Source: Achromobacter sp. B7 (GTDB taxonomy: Bacteria; Pseudomonadota; Gammaproteobacteria; Burkholderiales; Burkholderiaceae_B). Taken from it: DNA of 64,000 nt. The position numbers and the translations under genes were made by a program. Every line of letters begins with the position of its first letter. The stretch's first letter is position 1. The notes below the pieces were generated by a model. That model was not told where the DNA came from and did no database searches. It saw only the letters and a program-made list of their open reading frames with translations. This document shows positions 51,851-61,830 of the stretch, one piece after another. The stretch is taken from NCBI RefSeq assembly GCF_003600685.1, contig NZ_CP032084.1, forward strand, positions 4,712,001-4,776,000, read 5' to 3'.

Positions 51851-54442
51851 ATGGCCGATTCCGGCAACGATCGCGTCCCCGCCCCGCCCATGAACCCCTG
51901 GACGGCCGCCTACGAATACGCCCTGGACGCCTGGCAACGCGGCGTGCTCTACGCCGACGTGCTGCGCCAGCGCGGCAACCAGTACCACGACCACATGGCC
52001 AAGCGCGCGCCCAACGTGCTGAGCATGGAGTCCGAGTTTGTGCTGGACGGCCGCGAGCTGCCCCGCCCCGTCAACTACGGGCTGCTGCGCATCAAGCCGC
52101 CCGAAGGCGTGGAAACCGACCCGATCAAGCGCCCTTTCCTGGTGGTTGACCCGCGCGCCGGGCACGGCCCGGGCATCGGCGGCTTCAAGCCGGAAAGTGA
52201 AATTGGCGTAGCCATTCGTGCCGGCCACCCCTGCTACTTCGCCACCTTCCTGCCCCAGCCCATGCCGGAGCAGACCGTCGAAGATGTGATGATGGCCGAA
52301 GCGCGCTTCCTGGAAGAAATCATCGCGCTGCATCCCGATGCGGAAGGCAAGCCCGTGGTGGTGGCCAACTGCCAGGCCGGCTGGCAGATCATGATGACCG
52401 CCGCCATACGCCCCGAACTGTTCGGCCCGATCATCGTGGCCGGCGCCCCGCTGTCGTACTGGGCGGGCTGGCGCGGGATGAATCCCATGCGCTATTCCGG
52501 CGGCTTGCTCGGTGGCAGCTGGCTGACGGCAATGACCAGCGACCTGGGTAACGGCAAGTTCGACGGCGCCTGGCTGGTGCAGAACTTCGAAAACCTGAAT
52601 CCCGCCAATACGCTCTGGTCCAAGCAGTACAACCTGTATTCCAAGGTGGACACCGAGGCCCAGCGCTACCTGAGCTTTGAAAAATGGTGGGGCGGCCACG
52701 TCTTCTTGAACGGCCCCGAAATCCAGTACATCGTGGACAACCTGTTCGTGGGCAACCGCCTGGCCACGGCCGGCCTGGTGACCTCGGACGGCATCCGCAT
52801 CGACCTGCGCAATATCCGTTCGCCCATCGTGGTGTTCTGCTCGAAGGGCGACAACATCACGCCCCCGCCGCAAGCACTGGGCTGGATCCCCGACCTGTAC
52901 CAGAACGAAGCCGAAGTGCTGGCTCATGGCCAGACCATCGTCTATGCCGTGCACGAAAGCATCGGCCACCTGGGCATCTTCGTGTCGGGCAGCGTGGCCC
53001 GCAAGGAACACCAGGAGTTCACGTCGAACATCGACATGATTGACGTCCTGCCGCCGGGCATCTACGAGGCCGAAATCGCCGACAAGACGCCCGACACGCC
53101 CAACGCCGACCTGGCCTTTGGCAACTACGTGCTGTCGTTCGAGCAGCGCACGCTGGATGATGTGCGCACCATTGTCGACCGCAAGGAAGAGGACGATCGG
53201 CGCTTTGCCGCCGTGGCCCGCATTTCGGACATCAACCTGGGCATGTACCGCAGCTTCGTGCAACCGTGGCTGCGCGCCATGGTCACGCCGCAGTCGGCCG
53301 AATGGGCGCAGCGCCTGCATCCGCTGCGCCTGCCCTACGAGCTGATTTCGGACCGCAACCCGGCCATCGCGCCCATTGCGAAGGTGGCGGAACAGGTTCG
53401 CGCGCACCGCCAGCCGGTGTCCGAGTCGAACCCGTTCCTGATGGCGCAGGAAATGTTCTCGAACTGGGTCGAAACCAGCCTGAACATCTGGCAGGAAATG
53501 CGCGACTCGGCGGACGAACGCACGTTCATGGGCGTGTACGGATCGCCGCTGGTGCAGGACCTGGCCGGGCTGGGCGCACGGTCCGGCCCCCCGCGCAAGC
53601 ACCCGGGCGTGTCGCCCGAGCATCGCCGCTTCATGGAAGAACGCACGGCGGACCTGCGTTCGCTGCTCCAGGAAGGCGGCCTGCGCGTGGCCGCGATCCG
53701 CATGCTGCTGTACGTGTCCGGCGCGGAAGGCGGTCTGGACGAACGCAGCTTCGCACTGATCCGCAAAGTGCGCGCCGAGTCCGACAACGCCATGACGCTA
53801 CAGGAGTTCAAGGACACCATACGCGACCAGGCCCTGATCCTGACGCTGGATTCCGATGCGGCCATTCAGGCCATGCCGCGCCTGCTGGACAAGTCATCGC
53901 CGGCCGCGATTCGCGACGCGCTGAACACCATGAAGCACGTGCTGGAAGCGGCCGAACCGCTGAGCCCGGCCGCGCGCGAAAGCCTGACGGAAATGGAGCG
54001 CATCTTCGAAGCCGCCGAACGCCGTGCACAGAAGCGCGAGCAGACCCACGCGCCCGCGCAACTGACGTTGGCCCCGGCGCCGACGGCGCCTTCGTTGAGC
54101 TTGATCGACGCAGCCGCCCAGGTACCGACCAAAACCGCCAAGCCGCACCCGGCAGCCGCCAAATCGGCGGAAGACTCGGTGGCGAAGTCGGCACCGAAGT
54201 CGGCACCGAAGCCCGCTGCAAAGTCCGCTGCAAAGTCTGCCGCAAAGTCCGCAACCCCGGCCACCGCAAGGTCCGATGCCAAGCCTGCCGCGAACAGCAC
54301 CGGCAAGACAGCCGGGAAGCCGGCTGACACGGCCGGGGCCAAACCCGCCGCAAAGACCGCGGCCAAGCGCGCGGCAAAGCCCGCCGCCAAGTCCGCCGGT
54401 AACGCCGGCGCCGGTCAACCCGCCAAGGCCAAGCGCGCATGA
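51851..54442 (+). CDS. DUF3141 alpha/beta-hydrolase with lysine/alanine-rich tail
   Basis: An 863-residue protein. Residues ~90-400 form a PHA-synthase/lipase-like alpha/beta-hydrolase: nucleophile Cys174 in ANCQAGW (a GxCxG-like elbow), acid Asp in SKGDNITPP, and His in HESIGHLGIF. A helical region follows to about residue 740. The last 100 residues are a Lys/Ala/Pro repeat (KPAAKSAAKS-type) as in histone H1-like AlgP and PhaF. It is co-translated with a phosphate acyltransferase (ATGA overlap) and upstream of ackA and fabI. The substrate is unknown; a role with acyl polymers is inferred. Confidence 0.82.
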   Translation: MADSGNDRVPAPPMNPWTAAYEYALDAWQRGVLYADVLRQRGNQYHDHMAKRAPNVLSMESEFVLDGRELPRPVNYGLLRIKPPEGVETDPIKRPFLVVDPRAGHGPGIGGFKPESEIGVAIRAGHPCYFATFLPQPMPEQTVEDVMMAEARFLEEIIALHPDAEGKPVVVANCQAGWQIMMTAAIRPELFGPIIVAGAPLSYWAGWRGMNPMRYSGGLLGGSWLTAMTSDLGNGKFDGAWLVQNFENLNPANTLWSKQYNLYSKVDTEAQRYLSFEKWWGGHVFLNGPEIQYIVDNLFVGNRLATAGLVTSDGIRIDLRNIRSPIVVFCSKGDNITPPPQALGWIPDLYQNEAEVLAHGQTIVYAVHESIGHLGIFVSGSVARKEHQEFTSNIDMIDVLPPGIYEAEIADKTPDTPNADLAFGNYVLSFEQRTLDDVRTIVDRKEEDDRRFAAVARISDINLGMYRSFVQPWLRAMVTPQSAEWAQRLHPLRLPYELISDRNPAIAPIAKVAEQVRAHRQPVSESNPFLMAQEMFSNWVETSLNIWQEMRDSADERTFMGVYGSPLVQDLAGLGARSGPPRKHPGVSPEHRRFMEERTADLRSLLQEGGLRVAAIRMLLYVSGAEGGLDERSFALIRKVRAESDNAMTLQEFKDTIRDQALILTLDSDAAIQAMPRLLDKSSPAAIRDALNTMKHVLEAAEPLSPAARESLTEMERIFEAAERRAQKREQTHAPAQLTLAPAPTAPSLSLIDAAAQVPTKTAKPHPAAAKSAEDSVAKSAPKSAPKPAAKSAAKSAAKSATPATARSDAKPAANSTGKTAGKPADTAGAKPAAKTAAKRAAKPAAKSAGNAGAGQPAKAKRA

Positions 54443-55383
54443 CACTGCCTACCTCGACGCATTACGACACGCTGATCGCGCGCGCCCAGACGCTGGAGCC
54501 CGCCTTCTGCGCCATCGCCCACCCTTGCGACGAACCGTCTTTGTCGGCCGCCCTGGAGGCGCGTGATCTGGGCTTGCTGCACCCCATCCTGGTGGGGCCG
54601 GAACAGAAGATCCGCGATACCGCCGCGCAGTTCAAGCTGAACCTGGGCGATGCCCGTATCGTGGATGCGCCGCACAGCCACGCTGCCGCCGAAACCGCCG
54701 TGGCGCTGGTGCGCAACGGCGAGGCCACGCTGCTGATGAAGGGCAGCCTGCACACCGACGAACTCATGCACGAAGTCGTCGCGCGCACAACGGGGCTGCG
54801 CAGCGGCCGGCGCATCAGCCATGTGTTCATCATGGAGGTGCCCACCTATGCCGGCCCGCTGTTCATCACGGACGCGGCCATCAACATTTTTCCGGACCTG
54901 GAAACCAAGGCCGACATCATCCGCAACGTGATCGACCTGCATCACGGGCTGGGGCTGGGCGAGCCCCGCGTGGCGATACTGTCGGCGGTGGAACAGGTCA
55001 CGCCCAATATTCCCAGCACCATCGAAGCGGCGGCCTTGTGCAAGATGGCCGATCGGGGGCAGATCGCGGGCGGCCTGCTGGACGGCCCCCTGGCGCTGGA
55101 CAACGCCATCAGCCCCGAGGCGGCGCGCATCAAAGGCATCCGCTCGCCCGTGGCGGGCGTGGCGCAGGTATTGGTCGTGCCCGATCTTGAAGCGGGCAAC
55201 ATGCTGGCCAAGAACCTGACGTTCCTGGCCAACGCCGAAGCGGCGGGCATCGTGCTGGGCGCACGCGTGCCCATCATCCTGACCAGCCGCGCCGACAGCC
55301 CGCGTTCGCGGCTGGCCTCGTGCGCGGTGGCGGCCATCTACGCGCACCACCTGAGCCAGTTGGCGGCCCGCCCGCTGATCTGA
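54439..55383 (+). CDS. phosphate acetyl/butyryltransferase
   Basis: A 314-residue phosphotransacylase of the PTA/PTB family (short form without regulatory domain). It moves acyl groups between CoA and phosphate. Signature pieces: HPILVGPEQKIRDTAAQF, MKGSLHTDELMHEV, GIRSPVAGVAQVLVVPDLEAGNML. The start overlaps the DUF3141 stop by four bases. With ackA downstream it gives an acyl-CoA/acyl-phosphate/acetate route linked to the DUF3141 enzyme. Whether acetyl or butyryl is preferred cannot be seen. Confidence 0.87.
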   Translation: MTLPTSTHYDTLIARAQTLEPAFCAIAHPCDEPSLSAALEARDLGLLHPILVGPEQKIRDTAAQFKLNLGDARIVDAPHSHAAAETAVALVRNGEATLLMKGSLHTDELMHEVVARTTGLRSGRRISHVFIMEVPTYAGPLFITDAAINIFPDLETKADIIRNVIDLHHGLGLGEPRVAILSAVEQVTPNIPSTIEAAALCKMADRGQIAGGLLDGPLALDNAISPEAARIKGIRSPVAGVAQVLVVPDLEAGNMLAKNLTFLANAEAAGIVLGARVPIILTSRADSPRSRLASCAVAAIYAHHLSQLAARPLI

Positions 55384-55440
55384 CGCGCGCCTATTGCCGC
55401 AAGTATTGCCGCCCCTGTTGCCGCACCTCTCGCCGCTCCC
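55384..55440 (+). repeat. short TTGCCGC repeats after the phosphotransacylase
   Basis: The 80-bp gap to ackA contains four spaced units (TATTGCCGC, GTATTGCCGC, TGTTGCCGC, TCTCGCCGC). Weak, but similar in position to the repeats after purK and gltP-like genes. Confidence 0.45.
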
Positions 55441-55464
55441 CTACCACCACCGGAACCCAGAGCC

Positions 55465-56658
55465 ATGAGTGACACCCGCGACACCATCCTCGTCATCAAT
55501 GCCGGCAGTTCCAGCATCAAGTTCTACCTGTACGACGTCGACGGCAACGAGCAACTTGCGCCGCGCCTGGGCGGGCAGCTTGAGGGCATCGGCACGTCGC
55601 ACCCCAAGCTGCGCGTACGTGACGCGGCGGGCCAGACACTGGTGGAACGCGACATCGCGCCCGGCCATGCGCCCGACGTGCCCAACGCGCAGGAAGTCGT
55701 GGGCACGTGGCTTAGCGGCCATCTGGGCGGTACGCCGCTGGCGGTGGGCCATCGGGTGGTGCATGGCGGGCCTGATCTGTCCGAACCCGTGCTGATCGAC
55801 GACGGTGTGCTGGCCAAGCTGGACACGTTCACGCCGCTGGCTCCGCTGCATCAGCCCAACAACCTGGCGCCCATCCGCGTCATCCGCGAGCGTCGGCCGT
55901 GGATACCGCAAGTGGCGTGCTTCGATACCGCGTTTCATCGCAGCCATTCCGACGTGGCCGACCGCTACGCGCTGCCCGAATCGCTGTACCAGGAAGGCGT
56001 GCGCCGTTACGGCTTTCACGGCCTGTCCTATGAATACATCGCGCAGCGCTTGAAGCAGGCACTGCCCGAACTGGCCATGGGCAAGATCATTGCCGCGCAC
56101 CTGGGTTCCGGCGTGTCCGCCTGCGCCATGCATGAAGGCAAAAGCGTGGACAGCACGATGGGCTTCACGGCGTTGGAAGGCCTGCCCATGGGCACGCGCC
56201 CGGGCCGGCTGGATGCGGGCGTGGTGCTGTGGATGATGGAACGCGGCATGGACCACGACCAGATCGAACACCTGCTGTATCACGACTGCGGCATGAAGGG
56301 CCTGTCCGGCATCAGCAACGACATGCGCGAACTGCTGGCCAGCGACGCGCCGTCGGCCCAGCTGGCGCTGAAGTATTTCGCGTGGCGCGTGGCCGAAGGC
56401 ATCATCGGCATGGGCTGCGCCATGAACGGCATCGACGGCATCGTCTTTACCGCCGGCGTGGGCGAAAACTCGCCCCAGATCCGGCAGATGATCGTGGACC
56501 ACTGGGGCTGGCTGGGCATCAAGCTGGACCCCGAGCGCAACGCCCATCAAGGCCCGCGCATTTCCAGCGACGACAGCCGCATCGGCGTCTACGTGGTGCG
56601 CACAAACGAAGAGCTGATCATCGCGCAGCACACGCTGGCTTTGGTGCGCCAACGATGA
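55465..56658 (+). CDS. ackA: acetate kinase (acetate/propionate family)
   Basis: A 397-residue kinase that converts acetate and ATP to acetyl phosphate and back. Motifs: INAGSSSIKFYLYD at the N-terminus, RYGFHGLSYEY, and AAHLGSGVSACAMHEGKSVDSTMGF. It completes the Pta-AckA pair with the upstream gene. Its stop overlaps the next start (ATGA), so it is co-translated with fabI. Confidence 0.92.
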   Translation: MSDTRDTILVINAGSSSIKFYLYDVDGNEQLAPRLGGQLEGIGTSHPKLRVRDAAGQTLVERDIAPGHAPDVPNAQEVVGTWLSGHLGGTPLAVGHRVVHGGPDLSEPVLIDDGVLAKLDTFTPLAPLHQPNNLAPIRVIRERRPWIPQVACFDTAFHRSHSDVADRYALPESLYQEGVRRYGFHGLSYEYIAQRLKQALPELAMGKIIAAHLGSGVSACAMHEGKSVDSTMGFTALEGLPMGTRPGRLDAGVVLWMMERGMDHDQIEHLLYHDCGMKGLSGISNDMRELLASDAPSAQLALKYFAWRVAEGIIGMGCAMNGIDGIVFTAGVGENSPQIRQMIVDHWGWLGIKLDPERNAHQGPRISSDDSRIGVYVVRTNEELIIAQHTLALVRQR

Positions 56659-57479
56659 GCAAGCCAACAATGAGCAAGCCGACGATGAACTCCCCCGCCC
56701 CCTCCTCTAGCGCGGCGCTGCCGCTGGCCGGCAAGCGCGGCCTGGTCACCGGCATCGCCAACGCCGATTCCATTGCCTGGGGCTGCGCCAAGGCATTTCG
56801 CGCCATGGGCGCCGAACTGGCCGTGACCTATCTGAATGACAAGGCGCTGCCCCACGTCGAGCCCCTTGCGCGCCAGGTGGATGCGCCCTTGCTGATGCCG
56901 CTTAACCTGCTGAACGACGGCGAACTCGAAGCCGTGTTCGACCGCATCACGGCCGAATGGGGACAGCTGGATTTCGTGCTGCATTCCATTGCGTTCGCCC
57001 CGCGCGCCGACCTGCACGGCCGCGTTACCGACTGCTCGCGCGAAGGCTTCCTGCAAGCCATGGACGTGTCGTGCTGGTCTTTCATCCGCATGGCGAAACT
57101 GGCCGAACCGTTGATGAAAAAAGGCGGCGCGCTGTTCTGCATGAGCTACTACGGCTCGCAGATGGTCGTCGAGCACTACAACATGATGGGTCCGGTCAAG
57201 GCCGCGCTGGAATCCGCCACGCGCTACCTCGCCGCCGAGCTTGGGCCGCAGGGCATCCGGGTGCACGCGATATCACCCGGGCCATTGAAAACGCGCGCCG
57301 CATCGGGCATTGCCGAATTCGATGCCCTGCTGGACCGCGCCCAATCCAAGGCGCCCGCGCGCAGCCTGGTGTCCATCGACGACGTGGGCGAAGCCACCGC
57401 CTGGCTGGCCACCGACGCCGCGCGCCTGATGACGGGCCAGACGCTGTATATCGACGGCGGCTATCACATCATCGATTAG
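56655..57479 (+). CDS. fabI: enoyl-ACP reductase (FabI-like)
   Basis: A 274-residue short-chain dehydrogenase of the FabI class. The N-terminus GKRGLVTGIANADSIAWGCAK is the FabI NAD site (GVANDxSIA type), and the catalytic Tyr-x6-Lys falls in YNMMGPVK. It reduces enoyl thioesters, using NAD(P)H. The first residues M-S-K-P-T are repeated (MSKPTMSKPTM) because the start codon region is a 15-bp tandem duplication. Being in an operon with DUF3141, pta and ackA, it is likely a second FabI, not the housekeeping one. Confidence 0.87.
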   Translation: MSKPTMSKPTMNSPAPSSSAALPLAGKRGLVTGIANADSIAWGCAKAFRAMGAELAVTYLNDKALPHVEPLARQVDAPLLMPLNLLNDGELEAVFDRITAEWGQLDFVLHSIAFAPRADLHGRVTDCSREGFLQAMDVSCWSFIRMAKLAEPLMKKGGALFCMSYYGSQMVVEHYNMMGPVKAALESATRYLAAELGPQGIRVHAISPGPLKTRAASGIAEFDALLDRAQSKAPARSLVSIDDVGEATAWLATDAARLMTGQTLYIDGGYHIID

Positions 57480-57481
57480 GC

Positions 57482-59173
57482 TCAGGCCAAGGTGGCCGGC
57501 GGCGCCTGGCGCCAGCGCTCGATCGCATCGACCGCCTGTTCCGGGGTGCCGAAGATCTTGTCGCGGCCGATCTTCTTGACCAGCCCCGAACGCTCAAGCG
57601 CCATGCGGAACTGGCCGTGCCCGCCCGCCAGCAACAAGGTGATGTTGCGGGCGTCCAGTTCGCGCTTCAGTTCATAAAGCGCTTCCACCGCATCGGCATC
57701 CGCCTGCGTCATGGCCTCGGCATCCAGCACGAACCACTGGGTGTCGGCCGCCGCCTGCTCGATAACGTCGCGCGCGCGGCGCCGAAACGCATCGGCGTTG
57801 AAAAACCAGATCGACGATTCAAACAACCAGATCACCGTGCCGGGCACGGGATGCGCATCTGGATTCAGGTGCAGCTTGCCCAATACGGACTCGCCGGGCA
57901 GCCGGCCCAGCAGCGCATCGCGCGGGTTGCCCGACACATACATCGCATACAGCAAGGTCGCCCCCACCGACACCGCCACGCCCCGCAGCACGCCAAAGCC
58001 CACCACACCCACGGCAGCCAGGATGCCAAACGCCAGTTCGATCCGGGAAATTCGCGCCAGGCGCAGGAAGGCCTTGACGTCGAACAGGCTGGCGGCGGCC
58101 AGCAACAAGATGGCCGACAGCACCGCCTGCGGCAGCCAGAACAAGGGCGCGCTCAACAGGCCCACCACGATGGCCAACGCCAAGGCGGCGCTGACGCTGA
58201 CCAGCGGCGACGAGCCGCCCGCCACCAAGCCCACCGCCGTCCGCGAATCCGCGCCCGTCACCACAAACCCCTGGAACAGTCCGGCCGCCACATTGGCCGC
58301 GCCGAAGCCCACCAGCTCGCGGTTGGGGTCCACGTGTTCGCCCGTGCGCGCCGCAAAGCTGCGCGCGGTGACGATGCCGCTGGAAAAGCTGACCACCAGC
58401 ACGCCCGCCGCGCCCAGCAGAATGCTGTCGACCCCCTCAAGCCGAACCGGCAGGCTGATGCCCGGCAAGCCGGCGGGCACCTCGCCCACCACCGCGATGC
58501 CCAGGCTGGGAAAATCGAATAGCCATGACAACAGGCAGCCGCCCACCACCAGCAGGATCGGCCCCGGCCAGGTCGGGCGCCAGCGCTTGAAGGCCACCAG
58601 CAACAGGCAGGACGCCAGCCCCAGGCACAGTGTGGGAATCTGGATCTCCTGGATACGGCGCGATAGCTCAAGGAAGGGGTGCACCAGGCCGCTGTTGCGC
58701 AGCCCCACCCCCGTCAGCCCGCTCAGTTGCGACAGCCCCAACGTGATCGCCACGCCCGCCATGTAGCCGATCAGCACGGGGCGCGACAGCAGGTTGGCCA
58801 GAACGCCCAGCCGCAGCACGCGCGCAATCAGGCAGCCGACCCCCACGGTCAATGCAATGCCGGTGGCGGCCACCAACCGGTCTTCCGGGGAGGTCAGCGC
58901 CATGCCGGTCAAAGTGGCGGCGATAAGGGTGCAGGTGGCCGTGTCCGGCCCCACGATCAGCGTGCGTGACGAGCCGAACAAGGCATAGCCCAACATGCCC
59001 GCAATGGCGGCCCACAGCCCGGCTACGGGCGGCACGCCCATCATCGCCGCGTAGGCCAGACCCACCGGCAGGCCGACGGCGGCCACGCTTAAGCCGGCCA
59101 TGATGTCGCGTCGTGCCGATTCCCGCGTCATGCCGCGGAAATTATTCAGGCCGGGAAAAAAACGTAGGTTCAT
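57482..59173 (-). CDS. SulP family anion permease with STAS domain
   Basis: A 563-residue transporter, starting M-N-L-R-F-F; the frame is open to 59251. Twelve or so membrane segments include GLPVGLAYAAMMGVPPVAGLW and SRTLIVGPDTATC. The last about 120 residues form a STAS domain (TQADADAVEALYELKRELDARN). It moves sulfate, bicarbonate or carboxylates; the substrate is unknown. It is convergent with fabI, the stop codons being 2 bp apart. Confidence 0.88.
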   Translation of the reverse strand: MNLRFFPGLNNFRGMTRESARRDIMAGLSVAAVGLPVGLAYAAMMGVPPVAGLWAAIAGMLGYALFGSSRTLIVGPDTATCTLIAATLTGMALTSPEDRLVAATGIALTVGVGCLIARVLRLGVLANLLSRPVLIGYMAGVAITLGLSQLSGLTGVGLRNSGLVHPFLELSRRIQEIQIPTLCLGLASCLLLVAFKRWRPTWPGPILLVVGGCLLSWLFDFPSLGIAVVGEVPAGLPGISLPVRLEGVDSILLGAAGVLVVSFSSGIVTARSFAARTGEHVDPNRELVGFGAANVAAGLFQGFVVTGADSRTAVGLVAGGSSPLVSVSAALALAIVVGLLSAPLFWLPQAVLSAILLLAAASLFDVKAFLRLARISRIELAFGILAAVGVVGFGVLRGVAVSVGATLLYAMYVSGNPRDALLGRLPGESVLGKLHLNPDAHPVPGTVIWLFESSIWFFNADAFRRRARDVIEQAAADTQWFVLDAEAMTQADADAVEALYELKRELDARNITLLLAGGHGQFRMALERSGLVKKIGRDKIFGTPEQAVDAIERWRQAPPATLA

Positions 59174-59513
59174 GATGCTGCAAGCGACCTGATCGAAGAG
59201 ACTGCGCGACAACACGCATAGACGGTCAAGGCTACACCAAGGCCAAGCCACGGCAACGGCTTCAGATCAAGTCGCCACGAAATCAGGCGGGCTTTTTCGC
59301 CACCTTCAGAAAAACACGCCGGGGTTCGAAGATCCAGAGCATTCCCAAAAGGAATGAAGATCGTTGCGTTTTTATCTCTTTTATCGAAAAGCCGGATTGC
59401 GTAGAGTCCTTCGGCATAAGAAAAGCGGCGCCACGCCGCACCATCGCACACCGACACGGCCTACCGCCCTTGCCACCCGGCGCGGACCCAAGGCCGGCAT
59501 TTCAGGAGACTCC
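59174..59513. other. 340-bp intergenic region between SulP and the Bug gene
   Basis: It must hold the promoters of both divergent genes. I see no gene: a 16-codon frame at 59354-59404 (M-K-I-V-A-F) with a poor ribosome site is noted but not called. A moderately AT-rich stretch around 59345-59400 is the likeliest promoter zone of the Bug gene. No clear operator was found. Confidence 0.5.
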
Positions 59514-60497
59514 ATGTCCTTGCCCATTCTTCGGCGCGTCAGCCGCGCCCTGGTTCTGACCGCGCTTGCCGCCGGCATCGCCCCCGCTGTCCACGCCCAG
59601 ACTTACCCCGAGCGCCCCATCAAGCTGGTGGTGCCCTGGCCCCCGGGCGGCGCCACCGATTCCCTGGCGCGCCTGCTGGCGCAACGCCTGACCGACCGCT
59701 TGGGCCAGACGGTGATCGTGGACAACAAGGCGGGCGCGGGTGGCAATATTGGCACGGCGTCGTTCGTGCGCGAAAAGGCCGACGGCTACACGTTGCTGAT
59801 GGCCACCAGTTCGACCAACGCGGCAAACCCGCATTTGTATTCCCGCCTGGGCTTCGATGCGTCCAAGGACTTCGCGCCCGTGGCCTTCGTGGCCGAGATC
59901 CCCAACATTCTGGAAGTGCCCAAGCAGTCGCCCTTCAAATCGGTGGCCGACCTGATCGCCGGCGCCAAGGCCGAACCCGGCAAGTTGAACTACGGTTCGG
60001 GCGGCGTAGGGTCTTCGCAGCATCTGGCGGGCGCGATGTTCAAGCACCTGACCGGCGCCGACGTGCTGCACATTCCGTACAAGGGCAGTGGCCCCGCCGT
60101 GTCGGATCTGCTGGCCGGGCAAGTCGACATGATGCTGGACACCGGCTCGCTGGCGCAGGTTCAGGCGGGCGCGTTGCGCGCGCTGGCCGTCGCGTCGCAC
60201 CGGCGTCTGCCGGCACTGCCGGACGTGCCCACCTTCGAGGAAGCGGGGGTGCCCAAGATGATCGCGTCGGCCTGGTACGGCATCGTTGCCCCCGCCGGCA
60301 CGCCGCCCGCCGTGGTGCAGCGCCTGAATAAGGAAGTGAACGCCGTGGTGGCCGAGCCCGAGGTCAAGCAGCGCATGGAAAGCATGGGCGCGCTGGTACC
60401 GGCGGGGCAAACCGCCGAGCAATTCGGCGCCTTCATCCAATCGGAAATCGCGCGCTACGCGGACATCGTGAAAATTTCGGGCGCCAAGTTGGAATAA
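59514..60497 (+). CDS. Bug-family (TctC) solute receptor
   Basis: A 327-residue periplasmic receptor; AGGAG precedes M-S-L-P-I. Signal peptide cleaved near VHA/Q. Family features: PIKLVVPWPPGGATDSLARLL, GQTVIVDNKAGAGGNIGT and KADGYTLL. It is a lone gene between the SulP gene and pgk, with a strong bidirectional terminator after it. Ligand unknown. Confidence 0.88.
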   Translation: MSLPILRRVSRALVLTALAAGIAPAVHAQTYPERPIKLVVPWPPGGATDSLARLLAQRLTDRLGQTVIVDNKAGAGGNIGTASFVREKADGYTLLMATSSTNAANPHLYSRLGFDASKDFAPVAFVAEIPNILEVPKQSPFKSVADLIAGAKAEPGKLNYGSGGVGSSQHLAGAMFKHLTGADVLHIPYKGSGPAVSDLLAGQVDMMLDTGSLAQVQAGALRALAVASHRRLPALPDVPTFEEAGVPKMIASAWYGIVAPAGTPPAVVQRLNKEVNAVVAEPEVKQRMESMGALVPAGQTAEQFGAFIQSEIARYADIVKISGAKLE

Positions 60498-60523
60498 CGC
60501 CGCCCTTGCACCCCGCACGGACG

Positions 60524-60554
60524 AAAAAAACGCCCCGAACCAAGGGGCGTTTTT
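60524..60554. terminator. bidirectional intrinsic terminator between the Bug gene and pgk
   Basis: An 11-base stem AAAAACGCCCC/GGGGCGTTTTT with a seven-base loop, flanked by A and T runs; it can terminate both convergent transcripts. Confidence 0.9.
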
Positions 60555-60606
60555 CATGGAGAACGGCGCGCGGCAAGCGCCACGACTTGGGCGCTGCCGC
60601 CCTGCC

Positions 60607-61803
60607 TTACTCCGCCGCGCGCGCTTCCAGCACGGCCACGACAGGCAGGGTCTTGCCTTCCAGGAATTCCAGGAACGCGCCGCCGCCCGTCGAGATGTAG
60701 CCGACTTGTTCGCCGATGCCGTACTTGGCGATGGCAGCCAGCGTGTCGCCGCCGCCGGCGATCGAAAAGCCGTCCGATTCCGCGATTGCGCGCGCTACCA
60801 CTTCGGTGCCGTTGGCGAACTGGTCGAATTCAAACACGCCCACCGGACCGTTCCACACGATGGTGCCGGCCTTCTTCAGGATCTCGGCCAGCTGCGCCGC
60901 GGTCTGCGGGCCGATGTCCAGAATCATGTCGTCATCGGCCACGTCGGTGGCCGCCTTGACGGTGGCTTCGGCGTCCGCGCCGAATGCCTTGGCGCACACC
61001 ACGTCCACCGGAATCGGCACGGCCGCGCCGCGCTGCTTCATCATGTCGATCACGGCGCGCGCCTGCTCAACCTGGTCGGGTTCCGCCAGCGACTTGCCGA
61101 TGGGCAGGCCGGCAGCCAGCAGGAAGGTGTTGGCGATACCGCCGCCCACGACCAACTGATCAACCTTGTCGGCCAGCGATTGCAGGATCGACAGCTTGGT
61201 CGACACCTTCGAGCCGCCCACGATGGCGACCAGCGGGCGCTTGTGTTCGTGCAGCGCACGGCCCAGGGCGTCAAGCTCGGCTTCCAGCAAGGGGCCGGCG
61301 CAGGCCACGGGCGCAAAGCGCGCGATGCCGTGGGTGGTGGCTTCGGCGCGGTGGGCGGTGCCGAATGCGTCGTTGACGTACACGTCGCACAACGCGGCCA
61401 TCTTCTTGGCCAGCGCTTCGTCATCTTTCTTTTCGCCGACGTTCACGCGGCAGTTTTCCAGCAGCACGACCTGGCCGTGATCGACCTGAACGCCGTCGAC
61501 CCAATCGCGCACCAACTGCACGGGCATGCCTAGCAATTCGGACAGGCGCTGGCCGACCTTGGCGAGCGAATCGGCGTCGGTCAGCACGCCTTCTTTCGGG
61601 CGGCCCAGGTGGGACGTAACCATCACGGCGGCGCCGGCGTCCAGCGCCAGGCGGATGCCAGGCACGGATGCACGGATGCGCGTGTCTTCGGAAATGCGGC
61701 CGGCGTCATCGAACGGCACGTTCAAGTCGGCGCGGATGAACACACGCTTGCCGGACAGGGCGCCGGACTTGGCCAGCGCGGACAGGGTATTGACCTTGGA
61801 CAT
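60607..61803 (-). CDS. pgk: phosphoglycerate kinase
   Basis: A 398-residue glycolytic enzyme, start M-S-K-V-N-T (the frame runs to 61854 but the preceding residues are not conserved). Family segments: [31 protein letters not shown] and the nucleotide-site [11 protein letters not shown]. It follows gap with a strong hairpin between them and is terminated at 60524-60554. Confidence 0.95.
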   Translation of the reverse strand: MSKVNTLSALAKSGALSGKRVFIRADLNVPFDDAGRISEDTRIRASVPGIRLALDAGAAVMVTSHLGRPKEGVLTDADSLAKVGQRLSELLGMPVQLVRDWVDGVQVDHGQVVLLENCRVNVGEKKDDEALAKKMAALCDVYVNDAFGTAHRAEATTHGIARFAPVACAGPLLEAELDALGRALHEHKRPLVAIVGGSKVSTKLSILQSLADKVDQLVVGGGIANTFLLAAGLPIGKSLAEPDQVEQARAVIDMMKQRGAAVPIPVDVVCAKAFGADAEATVKAATDVADDDMILDIGPQTAAQLAEILKKAGTIVWNGPVGVFEFDQFANGTEVVARAIAESDGFSIAGGGDTLAAIAKYGIGEQVGYISTGGGAFLEFLEGKTLPVVAVLEARAAE

Positions 61804-61830
61804 ATTTGCTTTCCTACGATAGGCGAACAA

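Noticed and set aside
51836..53623. 595-codon minus-strand frame opposite the DUF3141 gene
   Set aside because: Antisense shadow; the plus-strand gene has recognisable catalytic motifs and operon overlap.
59354..59404. 16-codon frame M-K-I-V-A-F upstream of the Bug gene
   Set aside because: The ribosome site is too close to the ATG and nothing suggests a leader peptide; too little evidence.
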